Assembly: GCA_031272275.1 (NCBI GenBank)
Contig: JAISUC010000023.1
Coordinates: 68,605 to 132,604, forward strand
Reading direction: 5' to 3'
DNA length: 64,000 bases
Origin: Actinomycetes bacterium
Lineage (GTDB): Bacteria > Actinomycetota > Coriobacteriia > WRKU01 > WQUG01
Shown here: positions 1 through 7,813 of the stretch, one piece after another
Position numbering within the stretch: the stretch's first letter is position 1
How the letters are laid out: the number at the start of each line of letters is the position of its first letter
Made by a program: the position numbers and the translations under genes
Notes under the pieces: generated by a model
What the model saw: only the letters and a program-made list of their open reading frames with translations
What the model was told of the DNA's origin: nothing
Database searches by the model: none

Positions 1-2
1 GG

Positions 3-386
3 GGGCTTGAACGCTATTGCGACGTGTACGAATTGCCGCATGCTGTTGCCGGTGGCACTACCGAGACCACGGCAACCGCACACAGACGGCACCACGCGGA
101 TACGCATGATGACGAAGGGACGTACTCACCCGAACGGTTGTCACGGATATTCGTCGGCACCGATCGGTCTGACGAGGTGACCCGGTCGGTGTCGCTCGAG
201 GACGGCCAACGGCTCGTGAAAGCACAGATGACGAGCAATCCCCGGCCGCTGCGCCGTTGGCCTGTGTGGGCATCACTGGCGGCAGGCGTCGTTGCAGGTG
301 GCGGTGCGGCGAGTGCGGTGGTGTTTTGGTGGAAGCGCAAAAAGAAACGCGAGGATGAACCCGACAAGGGCAGTATGGAAGGGTGA
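3..386 (+). CDS. Membrane-anchored protein, C-terminal fragment (5' end outside window)
   Basis: The reading frame is open to the left edge, so only the last ~127 residues are visible. They form a polar, His/Thr/Asp-rich stretch, then one hydrophobic segment (WASLAAGVVAGGGAASAVVF) followed by a strongly basic tail (WWKRKKKRED). That is the usual layout of a C-terminal membrane anchor with the tail inside the cell. No LPxTG motif precedes the anchor, so it does not look like a sortase substrate. The gene ends 5 nt before the ATG of the adhesin that follows, so the two are probably co-transcribed. A degenerate copy of the dispersed GGGACGTACTCCC word lies in it and reads GTYSP. I do not recognise the family; a sortase or a pilus accessory protein would fit the neighbourhood, but nothing in the fragment proves it. 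Confidence 0.6.
   Translation, partial: GLERYCDVYELPHAVAGGTTETTATAHRRHHADTHDDEGTYSPERLSRIFVGTDRSDEVTRSVSLEDGQRLVKAQMTSNPRPLRRWPVWASLAAGVVAGGGAASAVVFWWKRKKKREDEPDKGSMEG
117..131 (+). repeat. Dispersed GGGACGTACTCCC word, one mismatch
   Basis: Reads GGGACGTACTCACCC inside the first, partial gene. It differs from the consensus at one core base. Here the frame gives GTYSP, unlike the GRTP frame used in other genes. Confidence 0.6.
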
Positions 387-391
387 TTGGG

Positions 392-3300
392 ATGAAGAAA
401 AGAATCGGTGTTATTATTGCCGCCTTTGTGCTGGTGTTTGCCGTCGGCGTTGCTGTTGCGGCGGAGAAAATCAGCACAGGTGAGGCGCATACCGGGTTTT
501 TGGCGAAGCAAACGGTCGGGGGCGCTTGGACGCCGCTCAAGACCGCGTTTCACAGCGACGGTTCCGGGCGCATCAGTTACTGTTTGGAACATTCCAAGAA
601 CTATCCCAGCGGGCAGTCCTACAGCAGCTATGACGGTCCGGCGAAAAAGACCCGTGACGGCTTGGTGGCGCTGCTGCAACACGGCTACCCGACCGAAAAG
701 CCGGCGGGACTCAGCGCGACGCAGGCGCGTTACGCGACCCAGAATGCCGTGCGCAGCTGGTTAGCGGAATGTGGCGAGGCGAACAACTACGAGTTCATGA
801 AACTGTCTCAGAAACGCGTGAAGTCGTCGGGGTCGTCCTGGGATGATGCTTTTGCCTGGTATAAAAAACTGGTTGGCTATGCAGAGAAGAAGACTCTGTT
901 GGCACCTGCGGTCAAGATCACGCAGAAAACAGCGTGGACCTTCAGTGGGGGCAGTTATCGCACCCAGCTGCGGGTGCGCGTGACCGACGCGCAGCGTTAC
1001 AGTCTGAGCTTGCCCTCCGGCGTGTCCATCGGCAGCAATAAGGTAAACAGCGCTAGCAGTGACGACACCGTTGACATCGTGGTGCCGGCGACGCTGGCGG
1101 GAAAAGCGCTGAAGTTAACGGCGAACTGCTATGATGACCGTGCGCCGGGGAGTTATCACTATTACAAACCGGGCGATTCCTCAAAGCAACGCGTTGTGGT
1201 GGTACAACCGGTCGAGGTCAAGGCTGCTTCCGGCAGCATGACTTTGACGGCACCCACCGGGTCGCTGACACTACACAAAACCGACGCGCAAACCGGACTG
1301 CCCTTGGCTGGAGCGGTGTTTCGCCTGACGGGTCCGGGAGTGAACCACCTGATGCCTGCGACCGACAAAAACGGGGTCAGCTCCGTCAGTGGTCTGCCTT
1401 ACGGAAACTACAGCGTGACTGAGGTAACCGCACCGGCATACCACGTGTTGGCGACCGGAAGCCATGGGGTTGCCGTCCAGGGTCCTGCCGCCACCTTGAC
1501 CGTTACGAACACGCCGCAAACCGGCCGTTTCCGTTTGTACAAGTACGATGCGTCGACCAAGGCTCCGCTGCCCGGCGCACGTTTTCAGGTCTTCAAGAAC
1601 GGCAGGCTGGAATGCGAGCTTACCAGCGGCGTTGACGGATACACGCCCTGGGTAACCGGTACCTTGCCGTCCGCCGATTGGACGGCGCGCGAGGTGGGTG
1701 TTCCTGCCGGCTATCGCAGCGACGGACAAACGATCCGCATACCGGCGATTACAGTTGACGGGGCCTATTGCGTCACGGTGCCCAATACACGCGCCACGGG
1801 GCTTAAGCTGATAAAGGTGGATGCGAATGACCCGACGGTGCATCTGGCGGGTGTCGTGTTCGGCCTGTCGAAACTGGTGACGGAAACGGTACAGGTATCC
1901 GTGCCGGCAACATCCGTCCCGGCAACCACCGGTCCCGCAACATCCGTGCCCGCCAGTGAAAGTGCGGGAAATGCGGGAAATGCGGGGAGCGCCGGCAGTG
2001 CGGGTGGCGGACAGCCGGCACCTGCCCCCTCTGCACCCACGACGGACGGTGCCTCGGTCATGACCACGATCAGCGTCGAGACTACCCGACTGGTCGAGCT
2101 GGAGGAATTGGTCACTGGGGATAACGGTATTGCATACACATCAAAAGTGATGCAACCGGGCAGGTATTATCTGGTTGAAAAGAAAACCCGGACAGGCTAC
2201 GTGCTGGATCCAACGCCACATCCGGTGGATATGGAAGCGGGAAAACTGAATGAGGTCCTTCTGGAAAACGAGGGTCACCCGCGGGTGCAGGTCTATAAGC
2301 TGGACAAAGATTCCGGTGAACCGATTCCCGATACCGAGTTCATCTTGTACGGTACCGACGACACGACGGTTACGGCATCCACCGTTTGGTACGAGGTCCG
2401 CCGTGGTGTTACAGACAGCCGGGGACATCTGACCTTCGAAATGGAGCACTATGGTATCTATCGCGTGCAGGAAAACCGTCCCAACGCAGATTACGCCGAC
2501 TGTGTCGCCAGCGGGGAAGACCCCTCTCGTGTTTTCACGGTGGCATTCAAGCACCCGGCACCCGACCTGACGTACTACAACCGAAAGTTGTTCACGGCAG
2601 TCGAAATCCGGAAATCGACCATTCACACGACGTCCGCCGGTTATGTGTCCCTGCCCGGTCAGGCGGGTATCGACAACACCCAGGCGGGCTGTGACGAACG
2701 CTATCGCTACGACATCGATTACCGCAGCCTCTCGAATTGCTGGGCGGATGAACTGACGGTGATTGATCCCTTAGAGGGTGTGGCGGCAAATCAGATTCGC
2801 CTGGAAGAACTCTGGACACCAATCAGTTATGGTGACTGTGATGGGACGTTCAATCTGTGGTATCAGACCAATCGGGGCGCTGTCAGCTCCCCGGACACAA
2901 CGGCCAATGCACAGGATAACGATCCGCTGAATCCCGCGAATCCGACCCGCGCACGGCGTATCGGCACAGACGGATGGCGCCTGTGGGCGCGTGACATCGG
3001 TTGCTTGGAGCGGCGGCACTTCAGCGTGCGTGATTTGCACCTGAAAGCGGGGGAGTACATCACGGGACTGATGCTGGAGCACGGCCGCGTCGAGCGCGGT
3101 TTCACCACCGACAACGCGCGACAGTGGCTGCCCGAGCCGGGGAGCTGCTGGTACAGCGATGAGGCTTCGGCTGCGGTGGGCTTGCAACCGCTCTCATACC
3201 TAGTCAGCTGTCCCCAACCACTTTCTCGCGAGACCACGATCGAGCCCGATCCGGATGCCCGCACGTCGCATCCGCGCACCACCGCATCGGACGACCAGAC

Positions 3301-3694
3301 GGACACCGCTGATACGGACTATGCGGATGACAACAGCATCGAGACCACGCTGACGCGCATCGTTAACAGCTGCAGTGCGCATATCACACGAAACCGTGTG
3401 TTGGTGGATGATGACACGGATCGCGTTCAGACCGGTGCCGTGTCCAGCTTCAGTTTGCGTTCGCTGGAATCGACCCCGACACCACCCGATACGCTGTTGC
3501 CGCCGGACGCCCCGACGCGTACCCCCGATACTCCGGGGACACGACCGGGTGGGACAGTCCCGAAAAAATCGGCCCACACAACCGGACTACCCAAAACCGG
3601 CGAGCGATCGTTTGCCATCCTGTTTGTGCTGTTGGCAGCCTGCCTGATTGCCACCTTGGTGTGCGTGCGTCGCACGCAACGAGCTGACGAATAG
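392..3694 (+). CDS. LPKTGE-anchored thioester/Cna-B adhesin
   Basis: A 1,100-residue surface protein. The start is ATG 392, 8 nt after GGAAGGG; an earlier in-frame GTG at 383 has no such spacing. Residues 1-24 are a signal peptide. Cys64 (SYCLEH) and Gln117 (YATQNAVRSW) match the Cys and TQxA signatures of thioester domains, which bind host or surface amines covalently. Cna-B-like beta-sandwich domains begin near residues 291 (LHKTDAQTG), 379 (LYKYDAST), 470 (LIKVDAND) and 631 (VYKLDKDSGE). A Pro/Thr/Ala/Gly-rich linker at 503-553 lies inside the third. A Cys-containing domain of unknown type follows, then a Pro-rich stalk, LPKTGE at 1066-1071, a hydrophobic segment and a basic tail. No sortase gene is recognisable in the window. 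The family call is firm; the ligand is unknown. Confidence 0.9.
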   Translation: MKKRIGVIIAAFVLVFAVGVAVAAEKISTGEAHTGFLAKQTVGGAWTPLKTAFHSDGSGRISYCLEHSKNYPSGQSYSSYDGPAKKTRDGLVALLQHGYPTEKPAGLSATQARYATQNAVRSWLAECGEANNYEFMKLSQKRVKSSGSSWDDAFAWYKKLVGYAEKKTLLAPAVKITQKTAWTFSGGSYRTQLRVRVTDAQRYSLSLPSGVSIGSNKVNSASSDDTVDIVVPATLAGKALKLTANCYDDRAPGSYHYYKPGDSSKQRVVVVQPVEVKAASGSMTLTAPTGSLTLHKTDAQTGLPLAGAVFRLTGPGVNHLMPATDKNGVSSVSGLPYGNYSVTEVTAPAYHVLATGSHGVAVQGPAATLTVTNTPQTGRFRLYKYDASTKAPLPGARFQVFKNGRLECELTSGVDGYTPWVTGTLPSADWTAREVGVPAGYRSDGQTIRIPAITVDGAYCVTVPNTRATGLKLIKVDANDPTVHLAGVVFGLSKLVTETVQVSVPATSVPATTGPATSVPASESAGNAGNAGSAGSAGGGQPAPAPSAPTTDGASVMTTISVETTRLVELEELVTGDNGIAYTSKVMQPGRYYLVEKKTRTGYVLDPTPHPVDMEAGKLNEVLLENEGHPRVQVYKLDKDSGEPIPDTEFILYGTDDTTVTASTVWYEVRRGVTDSRGHLTFEMEHYGIYRVQENRPNADYADCVASGEDPSRVFTVAFKHPAPDLTYYNRKLFTAVEIRKSTIHTTSAGYVSLPGQAGIDNTQAGCDERYRYDIDYRSLSNCWADELTVIDPLEGVAANQIRLEELWTPISYGDCDGTFNLWYQTNRGAVSSPDTTANAQDNDPLNPANPTRARRIGTDGWRLWARDIGCLERRHFSVRDLHLKAGEYITGLMLEHGRVERGFTTDNARQWLPEPGSCWYSDEASAAVGLQPLSYLVSCPQPLSRETTIEPDPDARTSHPRTTASDDQTDTADTDYADDNSIETTLTRIVNSCSAHITRNRVLVDDDTDRVQTGAVSSFSLRSLESTPTPPDTLLPPDAPTRTPDTPGTRPGGTVPKKSAHTTGLPKTGERSFAILFVLLAACLIATLVCVRRTQRADE
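1964..1990 (+). repeat. 9-bp tandem triplet in adhesin linker
   Basis: GCGGGAAAT, GCGGGAAAT and GCGGGGAGC follow head to tail and encode the AGNAGNAGS stretch of the flexible linker. One of several short triplications in this window. Confidence 0.75.
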
Positions 3695-3755
3695 TTAGCC
3701 TACGTGTGCGAACCTGCCCCGATGAACGACGCAGAGATGCGCCATCAGGTGCGAG

Positions 3756-4574
3756 CTATGAGCCGATGAATAACATAGCCCGCACCATCTCAAACGCATC
3801 CCCCGTCACAAAGCGCACCGTATAGCCGTCATCCAACAGCTCGGCTCCGGGGTAATACGACAGCTGTCGGGCTGAAGCATGTTCGCAGCGCGTGATGCAG
3901 AGCTCAAACGACTCGGGGATGGCGGGGTGGCAACTCGCGCGGTCGTCCAACACCCGCTGCAAACCGTCCGCGACACCTGCACGGATCCGTTCACGTGCCA
4001 ACTCGGGCGCAATGCTCACGGTGGCGGCCCCCAGCGCATGCTTGACCGGCACGGTGACGATTCCCGCAACCTGTCCTGACGCCTCTTCACACAGGGCCGC
4101 ATCCCCACTCACAAACACACTGGGTACCCCATAGATGGCTTCTGCCGCCAGCGCATGCAGGTAAAACTCGCTCAGGGGCCGTCCGTTCAGGCGTGCGCCG
4201 CGCGCCCGTTCACTGGTCATCGTGTGTGCTAGCGGGTTTCCCACGTTGCCCGCGGCCGCATGATATCCCACAAACAGCACGGCGTCGAAACTGTCGTCGA
4301 TGCCCCCGATCATTTGCAGGGGGTCACGCGTCCAGCCGCGCACCAGTTGCACCTCGCGCGGAAAGGCGGCCGGGTCCATGTTGCGGGCGGTATCGTGTGC
4401 GTCCTTCACATACACTTCGCGCGCACCCGCATCCGTTACCCCCTGCACGGCTGCCAGCGCCTCAGCCGTCATCAGACGCGCCGCCTGCGCATAGTCGTCT
4501 TGCCCCTTGTTGGTCTCGGGCCAAGCGGTGACTCCTGCCACTCCCTCGATATCGACACTGATGTAGACTTTCAT
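3756..4574 (-). CDS. dppA: M55 family D-aminopeptidase (DppA-like)
   Basis: A 272-residue zinc peptidase of the DppA family, which in Bacillus subtilis releases N-terminal D-amino acids such as D-Ala from short peptides. The N-terminal SVDIEGVAGV block and residues Asp8, Glu10, His60, His105 and Glu136 match the metal-binding pattern of this family. The length is typical. There is no signal peptide, so it is cytoplasmic. Its start overlaps the xpt stop as ATGA, so the two are probably translationally coupled. A role in salvaging D-amino acids from wall peptides would suit a cell-wall-rich neighbourhood, but the substrate is inferred. It is convergent with the adhesin gene. Confidence 0.88.
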   Translation of the reverse strand: MKVYISVDIEGVAGVTAWPETNKGQDDYAQAARLMTAEALAAVQGVTDAGAREVYVKDAHDTARNMDPAAFPREVQLVRGWTRDPLQMIGGIDDSFDAVLFVGYHAAAGNVGNPLAHTMTSERARGARLNGRPLSEFYLHALAAEAIYGVPSVFVSGDAALCEEASGQVAGIVTVPVKHALGAATVSIAPELARERIRAGVADGLQRVLDDRASCHPAIPESFELCITRCEHASARQLSYYPGAELLDDGYTVRFVTGDAFEMVRAMLFIGS

Positions 4575-5164
4575 GCCCGTCCTTCCGCGAAATGAATGCG
4601 ACCGTCCTCGATTCGCTCGATAACCGCCAGCGACTCGACCCGCACGCCTTCGCGCGCGAGCAAAGTCGCGCCTCCCTGAAACTGCTTTTCGATCACCGCA
4701 CCCACCCCCAACAGCTCACACCCCGCTTCCGCGCACAGGCGCACCAAACCGCTTGCCGCCTGCCCATGCGCCAGAAAGTCGTCGATAATCAACACCCGCT
4801 CGCCTGCCTGCAGATATTTCTTCGCAATCCGAATCGCGGTCATCTTGCTCTTGGTAAACGACATGATCTCGGTGAACCAATAATCCTCGGTCATGGTCGA
4901 CGGCAGGTCCTTTTTCGCAAACACGACCGGCGGATAGCCGAACTCGCGCGCGGTAAAGGTCGCAACCGCAATCCCGCTGGACTCCACAGTCAGGATCTTG
5001 TCGACCGAACCGGGCTCCAAATCGGCGAAACGCATCGAAAAGCCGCGCGCCAGCTCCTCAAAAAACCGCACGTCAATCTGGTGGTTCAAAAAACTGTCGA
5101 CCTTGACCGTGTCGGTCCCGACGGTGACCCCGTCCGCAACGATTCTCTCTCTCAGCGATTGCAT
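4571..5164 (-). CDS. xpt: Xanthine phosphoribosyltransferase
   Basis: A 197-residue type I phosphoribosyltransferase that converts xanthine and PRPP to XMP for purine salvage in the cytoplasm. The diagnostic N-terminal VDSFLNHQID and the PRPP-binding loop VLIIDDFLAHG are both present, along with KKDLPSTM and the FTKSK segment. The length equals that of characterised Xpt proteins. It lies 17 nt downstream of the PNPOx-fold gene and overlaps dppA by 4 nt. In Firmicutes xpt is often controlled by a purine riboswitch, but there is no room for one directly upstream here, so expression must come from farther up, near tRNA-Val or the PNPOx-fold gene. Confidence 0.92.
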   Translation of the reverse strand: MQSLRERIVADGVTVGTDTVKVDSFLNHQIDVRFFEELARGFSMRFADLEPGSVDKILTVESSGIAVATFTAREFGYPPVVFAKKDLPSTMTEDYWFTEIMSFTKSKMTAIRIAKKYLQAGERVLIIDDFLAHGQAASGLVRLCAEAGCELLGVGAVIEKQFQGGATLLAREGVRVESLAVIERIEDGRIHFAEGRA

Positions 5165-5181
5165 GGCTCGCGACGCCCCCT

Positions 5182-5739
5182 CTATGACGCATCCTTCGGC
5201 AGCAGCTCGCGCGCCACCTTGCCCGACATATGCTCGATATCAAACGCCAAAACGGCGGTACTGTCCCAATGTCGGGTGATTTCCGACTCGTTGTGCTTAC
5301 TGTTTTCCTCTTGGGGAGCATATCGCTGGGCCAAGGCTTCTAACGCACGACGCTTTTCATCCTCATCGACCACGCGCCGCACCCGCCCGAACACCACCAC
5401 GCTCTCGAACAGGGTGGTCAGCCGCGCCGAATCGACAAAGTCGCGCGCGATGACCGTATAGCAGGCCTTGCAGCCGCCCGCGATGGCGTCAATCTTGTGA
5501 CCGGCGACCGCGCTGTGGAAATACAGGCGCCCGCTGCTTGCGGACAGGTCCGGGACGTGCTCCCCCGATTGCTCGGCATCCGCCAGGTAGACATGCGTCA
5601 GCGGCACGCCATAGGGGTAGCCGTTATCGCCGACCAGGGACAGCACACCACCGGTGGTCGTTTGTAGCAGGTGGATGGTGGCGTTCGGGTTCATCGCCTG
5701 GCGCGCGCGTCGCATGGGCCGAAACGTATCTGCGGACAT
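5182..5739 (-). CDS. Pyridoxamine 5'-phosphate oxidase-fold flavoprotein (NimA-like)
   Basis: A 185-residue protein of the split-barrel FMN-binding family that includes nitroimidazole reductase-like proteins. Recognisable blocks are GVLSLVGDNGYPYGVPLTHV, then LYFHSAVAGHKIDA and VVVFGRVRRVVDEDEK. The start is set at the ATG (5739, reading left) because GAGAGGGG precedes it by a few bases. Longer frames would run back through tRNA-Val. The copy of the dispersed word at 5552 is translated here as GEHVP in a surface-type linker. The reaction is unknown: family members bind FMN and may reduce nitro compounds or bind heme or F420. It probably heads the xpt-dppA transcript. Confidence 0.8.
   Translation of the reverse strand: MSADTFRPMRRARQAMNPNATIHLLQTTTGGVLSLVGDNGYPYGVPLTHVYLADAEQSGEHVPDLSASSGRLYFHSAVAGHKIDAIAGGCKACYTVIARDFVDSARLTTLFESVVVFGRVRRVVDEDEKRRALEALAQRYAPQEENSKHNESEITRHWDSTAVLAFDIEHMSGKVARELLPKDAS
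5552..5566 (+). repeat. Dispersed GGGACGTACTCCCCC word, one mismatch
   Basis: Reads GGGACGTGCTCCCCC, one transition from consensus. Translated on the minus strand as GEHVP in the PNPOx-fold protein. Confidence 0.65.
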
Positions 5740-5750
5740 GGCTTCCCCTC

Positions 5751-5786
5751 TCGAACGTCTGGTCGAACGTCTGGTCGAACGTCTGG
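5751..5786 (-). repeat. 12-bp tandem triplet starting at the tRNA-Val CCA end
   Basis: Three perfect head-to-tail copies of TCGAACGTCTGG (plus strand). On the tRNA strand the unit is CCAGACGTTCGA, and the first copy begins with the tRNA's own encoded CCA, so the repeat grew from the exact 3' end of the tRNA gene. It fills the space between the tRNA and the ribosome-binding site of the PNPOx-fold gene. Confidence 0.9.
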
Positions 5787-5858
5787 TGGGCGAGGAGGGA
5801 TTTGAACCCCCGACCTTGGCCTTGTAAGGGCCCTGCGCTCCCGCTGCGCCACTCGCCC
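5784..5858 (-). tRNA. tRNA-Val(TAC)
   Basis: Read on the minus strand it folds as a cloverleaf. The acceptor stem is GGGCGAG/CTCGCCC, the D stem GCGC/GCGC, the anticodon loop CTTACAA with anticodon TAC at 5824-5826, the T arm GGGGG-TTCAAAT-CCCTC, then discriminator A and an encoded CCA. The anticodon stem has four Watson-Crick pairs and a closing G-A mismatch. TAC reads GUA and related valine codons. Confidence 0.93.
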
Positions 5859-5968
5859 ACATCTGCGATTTCACAGTGTAACACGCCGCTCTGTGTACGT
5901 GTACGGGCTCACGCTGATTTTCAATCGCGACAAAACGTAATTGCGAGCCCGCGGGCAGCACCCCCGAT

Positions 5969-6030
5969 GTCATTGCGAGCCCGCCATAGGCGGGCGCTGC
6001 AATACATGCGGGCGGGCATAAGCCCGCCCG
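5969..6030 (+). repeat. GTCATTGCGAG element with two hairpins
   Basis: Starts GTCATTGCGAG and carries two inverted repeats: GCCCGCC with GGCGGGC around ATA, and CGGGCGGGC with GCCCGCCCG around ATAA. The second stem recurs at 47714-47737. Confidence 0.75.
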
Positions 6031-6219
6031 GACCAATGATTCGACGGCGCTGTTTTGTGGCGCGGGATGCGCACAAAACGTAAACCCGCGCCGCCTCGAG
6101 TTTATTAGCTCGTGAAACGACCAAACCCGTCGTCCCGCTCGCGTGGACTGCCACGGGGCGCAGAATACGCGCCCCTCGCAGTGACGATAGGTATACCGAC
6201 AAGCGTCCTACTCCACGAC

Positions 6220-6272
6220 GTCATTCTGAGCGGAGGGCATCGGGTTTTGATGCCCGTAGTCGAAGAATCCAC
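6220..6272 (+). repeat. GTCATTCTGAG...GAAGAATCC element
   Basis: The outer words match a widespread class of short dispersed bacterial repeats. The inner GGGCAT/ATGCCC arms (6235-6240 and 6250-6255) form the stem. Confidence 0.7.
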
Positions 6273-6389
6273 AACCGTAACACAACGAGGGAATGACCAG
6301 TTCAGTGTTTTCACACGGCAAGTCAATACCGGCTGTGCGTGTCAGGAAACCTCGGCCGGTTTTTTCTCAAGGTCTTTGCAGATGGGGCT

Positions 6390-6419
6390 TGCAGTTGGGG
6401 TATCCGCTGTGATAGGATA
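6390..6419 (+). promoter_or_regulatory. Candidate promoter for tRNA-His
   Basis: TTGCAG (6390-6395), an 18-bp spacer and TAGGAT (6414-6419), ending 17 nt before the tRNA. Confidence 0.5.
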
Positions 6420-6436
6420 CGTCCTTGCTGAAACGT

Positions 6437-6514
6437 GGTGGGTATAGCTCAGTTGGTTAGAGCGCCTGACTGTGGCTCAGGAGGTCGAGGGTTCGAGTCC
6501 CTTTACCCACCCCA
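6437..6514 (+). tRNA. tRNA-His(GTG)
   Basis: The acceptor stem is GTGGGTA/TACCCAC, the anticodon stem-loop CCTGA-CTGTGGC-TCAGG with anticodon GTG at 6472-6474, and the T loop is GGTTCGAGTCC. The extra 5' G at 6437 faces discriminator C at 6511, the identity feature of histidine tRNAs. CCA is encoded at 6512-6514. Confidence 0.95.
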
Positions 6515-6627
6515 ATTTGGCACTGCGTCGGCGAACTGCCCTAGTCTTTATGTTCTTTATGTGCTTGTGTAGGTCACTACGCGGCGCCCATAAAGCCGTC
6601 GGCAGTTCATGCAACGCAGCACCAAAT
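6515..6627. repeat. Long imperfect inverted repeat directly after tRNA-His
   Basis: The left arm 6515-6540 and right arm 6601-6627 are complementary over ATTTGG, CTGCGT and GAACTGCC with a few mismatches. The pairing resumes inside with CTTTATG (6546-6552) and CATAAAG (6589-6595). It begins at the first base after the tRNA CCA. It could be a palindromic mobile element or a structured leader of rpsB. No terminator-like U tract follows. Confidence 0.75.
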
Positions 6628-6791
6628 CCGGTATTGAGTTGCCGGTAATCAGTGGTTTGATGGCGACTATGAGTCGTAAATTCACAGAGAAGTGGACTGT
6701 GAGGCCGGGTGCCCGGATCGCCTTGGATGGGCGGACGGGTGGTCAAGCGGGCTGAAGCTTCTCGAGGACAAACGAAAGGATGGTAGCTGTT

Positions 6792-7685
6792 ATGGCTGTC
6801 GTAACCATGCAAAGCCTGCTGGAAGCAGGTGTTCACTTCGGGCATCAGACTCGTCGTTGGAACCCCAAGATGAAGCCCTATATCTTCACGTCGCGTGGGG
6901 GCATCTACATTCTGGACTTGGCCAAAACCATGCAAGAACTCGAGAGCGCCTATAAATACGCGTTCACCGTCGGTCAGCGTGGTGGAGAGCTGTTGTTCGT
7001 CGGCACCAAGAAGCAGGCGCAAGAACCGCTCGAGACCGCAGCCAAAGCCGCCGGTATGCCGTATGTGACCCAGCGCTGGCTGGGTGGTATGCTCACCAAC
7101 TTCGAGACCGTGCGTTCCCGTGTCGCTTATATGGAGAAGCTCGAGCGCATGATCGAGGACGGCACGATGGCGTCACTGCCGAAAAAAGAACAGATCCTCA
7201 AGGGCAAAGAGCTTGAAAAGCTGCGCCACAACCTGGAGGGTATTCGCAATATGAAGTCGTTGCCGGCGGCACTGTTTGTCGTCGACACCAAGCGTGAGGC
7301 CATCGCGATCGCCGAGGCCCGTCGCCTGAAGATTCCGATTATCGGCATTCTGGATACCAACGCCGATCCCGATGAGGTCGATTTCCCGATTCCGGGTAAC
7401 GACGACGCGATTCGCGCCATCCAGCTGATTGCAGACGTCATCAGTGGCGCCATTCTGGAGGGCAACGGCGGCATTACCGCTCCTGCGGCTGACCCGAACG
7501 CACCGGCAGAGCCGGTGGCTGCCCCGGTCGCGGCTGCCCCTGCAGTCACCGCCGAGCCTGCAGCGCCCACGGCAGCGGTCGACGCAAACCGCGAATCCCA
7601 GGAAAGCCCGATTCGCTTTGAAGACGATTTGGCGACCGCCGTCGACGAAATCGTCGAAACCGTCGCTGAATCGGCTGCGGAGTAA
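6792..7685 (+). CDS. rpsB: 30S ribosomal protein S2
   Basis: A small-subunit ribosomal protein of 297 residues. The start is ATG 6792 (MAVVTMQSLLEAGVHFGHQT), which matches the family N-terminus and is 11 nt from GAAAGGA; an in-frame ATG at 6780 sits inside that ribosome-binding site. The core shows FGHQTRRWNPKM, the GTKKQAQ block, QRWLGGMLTN and IPIIGILDTNADPD. After the core (~residue 230) there is an Ala/Pro-rich and then acidic C-terminal extension of ~60 residues, longer than in E. coli, as is common in actinobacteria. The gene is followed by a hairpin and tsf, the usual partner. Confidence 0.97.
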   Translation: MAVVTMQSLLEAGVHFGHQTRRWNPKMKPYIFTSRGGIYILDLAKTMQELESAYKYAFTVGQRGGELLFVGTKKQAQEPLETAAKAAGMPYVTQRWLGGMLTNFETVRSRVAYMEKLERMIEDGTMASLPKKEQILKGKELEKLRHNLEGIRNMKSLPAALFVVDTKREAIAIAEARRLKIPIIGILDTNADPDEVDFPIPGNDDAIRAIQLIADVISGAILEGNGGITAPAADPNAPAEPVAAPVAAAPAVTAEPAAPTAAVDANRESQESPIRFEDDLATAVDEIVETVAESAAE

Positions 7686-7703
7686 GCAGTTCGCCTGAAT
7701 TTC

Positions 7704-7728
7704 GGCGGGGGCACGCCGTGCCCCCGCC
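7704..7728 (+). terminator. rpsB-tsf intergenic hairpin
   Basis: A perfect 11-bp stem GGCGGGGGCAC/GTGCCCCCGCC with a 3-nt loop, 18 nt after the rpsB stop and followed by a T-rich but broken tract. It may attenuate or process the transcript to set the S2:EF-Ts ratio. Confidence 0.6.
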
Positions 7729-7813
7729 GGGCTTGATTTTGTATTTGTTTGAATTTGGCTATTTGAATTGGCCAGTTGTATTGGACGTTACACACAGCGA
7801 AGGGAGCACAGAC

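Larger units (their letters stand above)
5859..6436. repeat. Gene-free repeat field between tRNA-Val and tRNA-His
   Basis: About 580 bp with no convincing gene. It contains GTCATT...AATCC-type elements: a truncated copy near 5937, one at 5969 with stems GCCCGCC-ata-GGCGGGC and CGGGCGGGC-ataa-GCCCGCCCG, a minus-strand copy with GTCACTGCGAG and GGCAGTCC arms at 6143-6185, and a GTCATTCTGAG...GAAGAATCC copy at 6220-6272. The only open frame crossing it is built from these repeats. Confidence 0.75.

Noticed and set aside
3-386. Sortase gene at the left edge
   Set aside because: No TLxTC or catalytic Arg motif is visible in the fragment; only a C-terminal anchor can be stated.
6347-6366. Terminator-like AAACC...GGTTTTTT before tRNA-His
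   Set aside because: Only a 5-bp stem and no plus-strand gene upstream to terminate; it could be chance next to the tRNA promoter.
6112-6447. 111-codon open frame between the two tRNAs
   Set aside because: It is composed of GTCATT-type repeats, has no ribosome-binding site and runs into tRNA-His.
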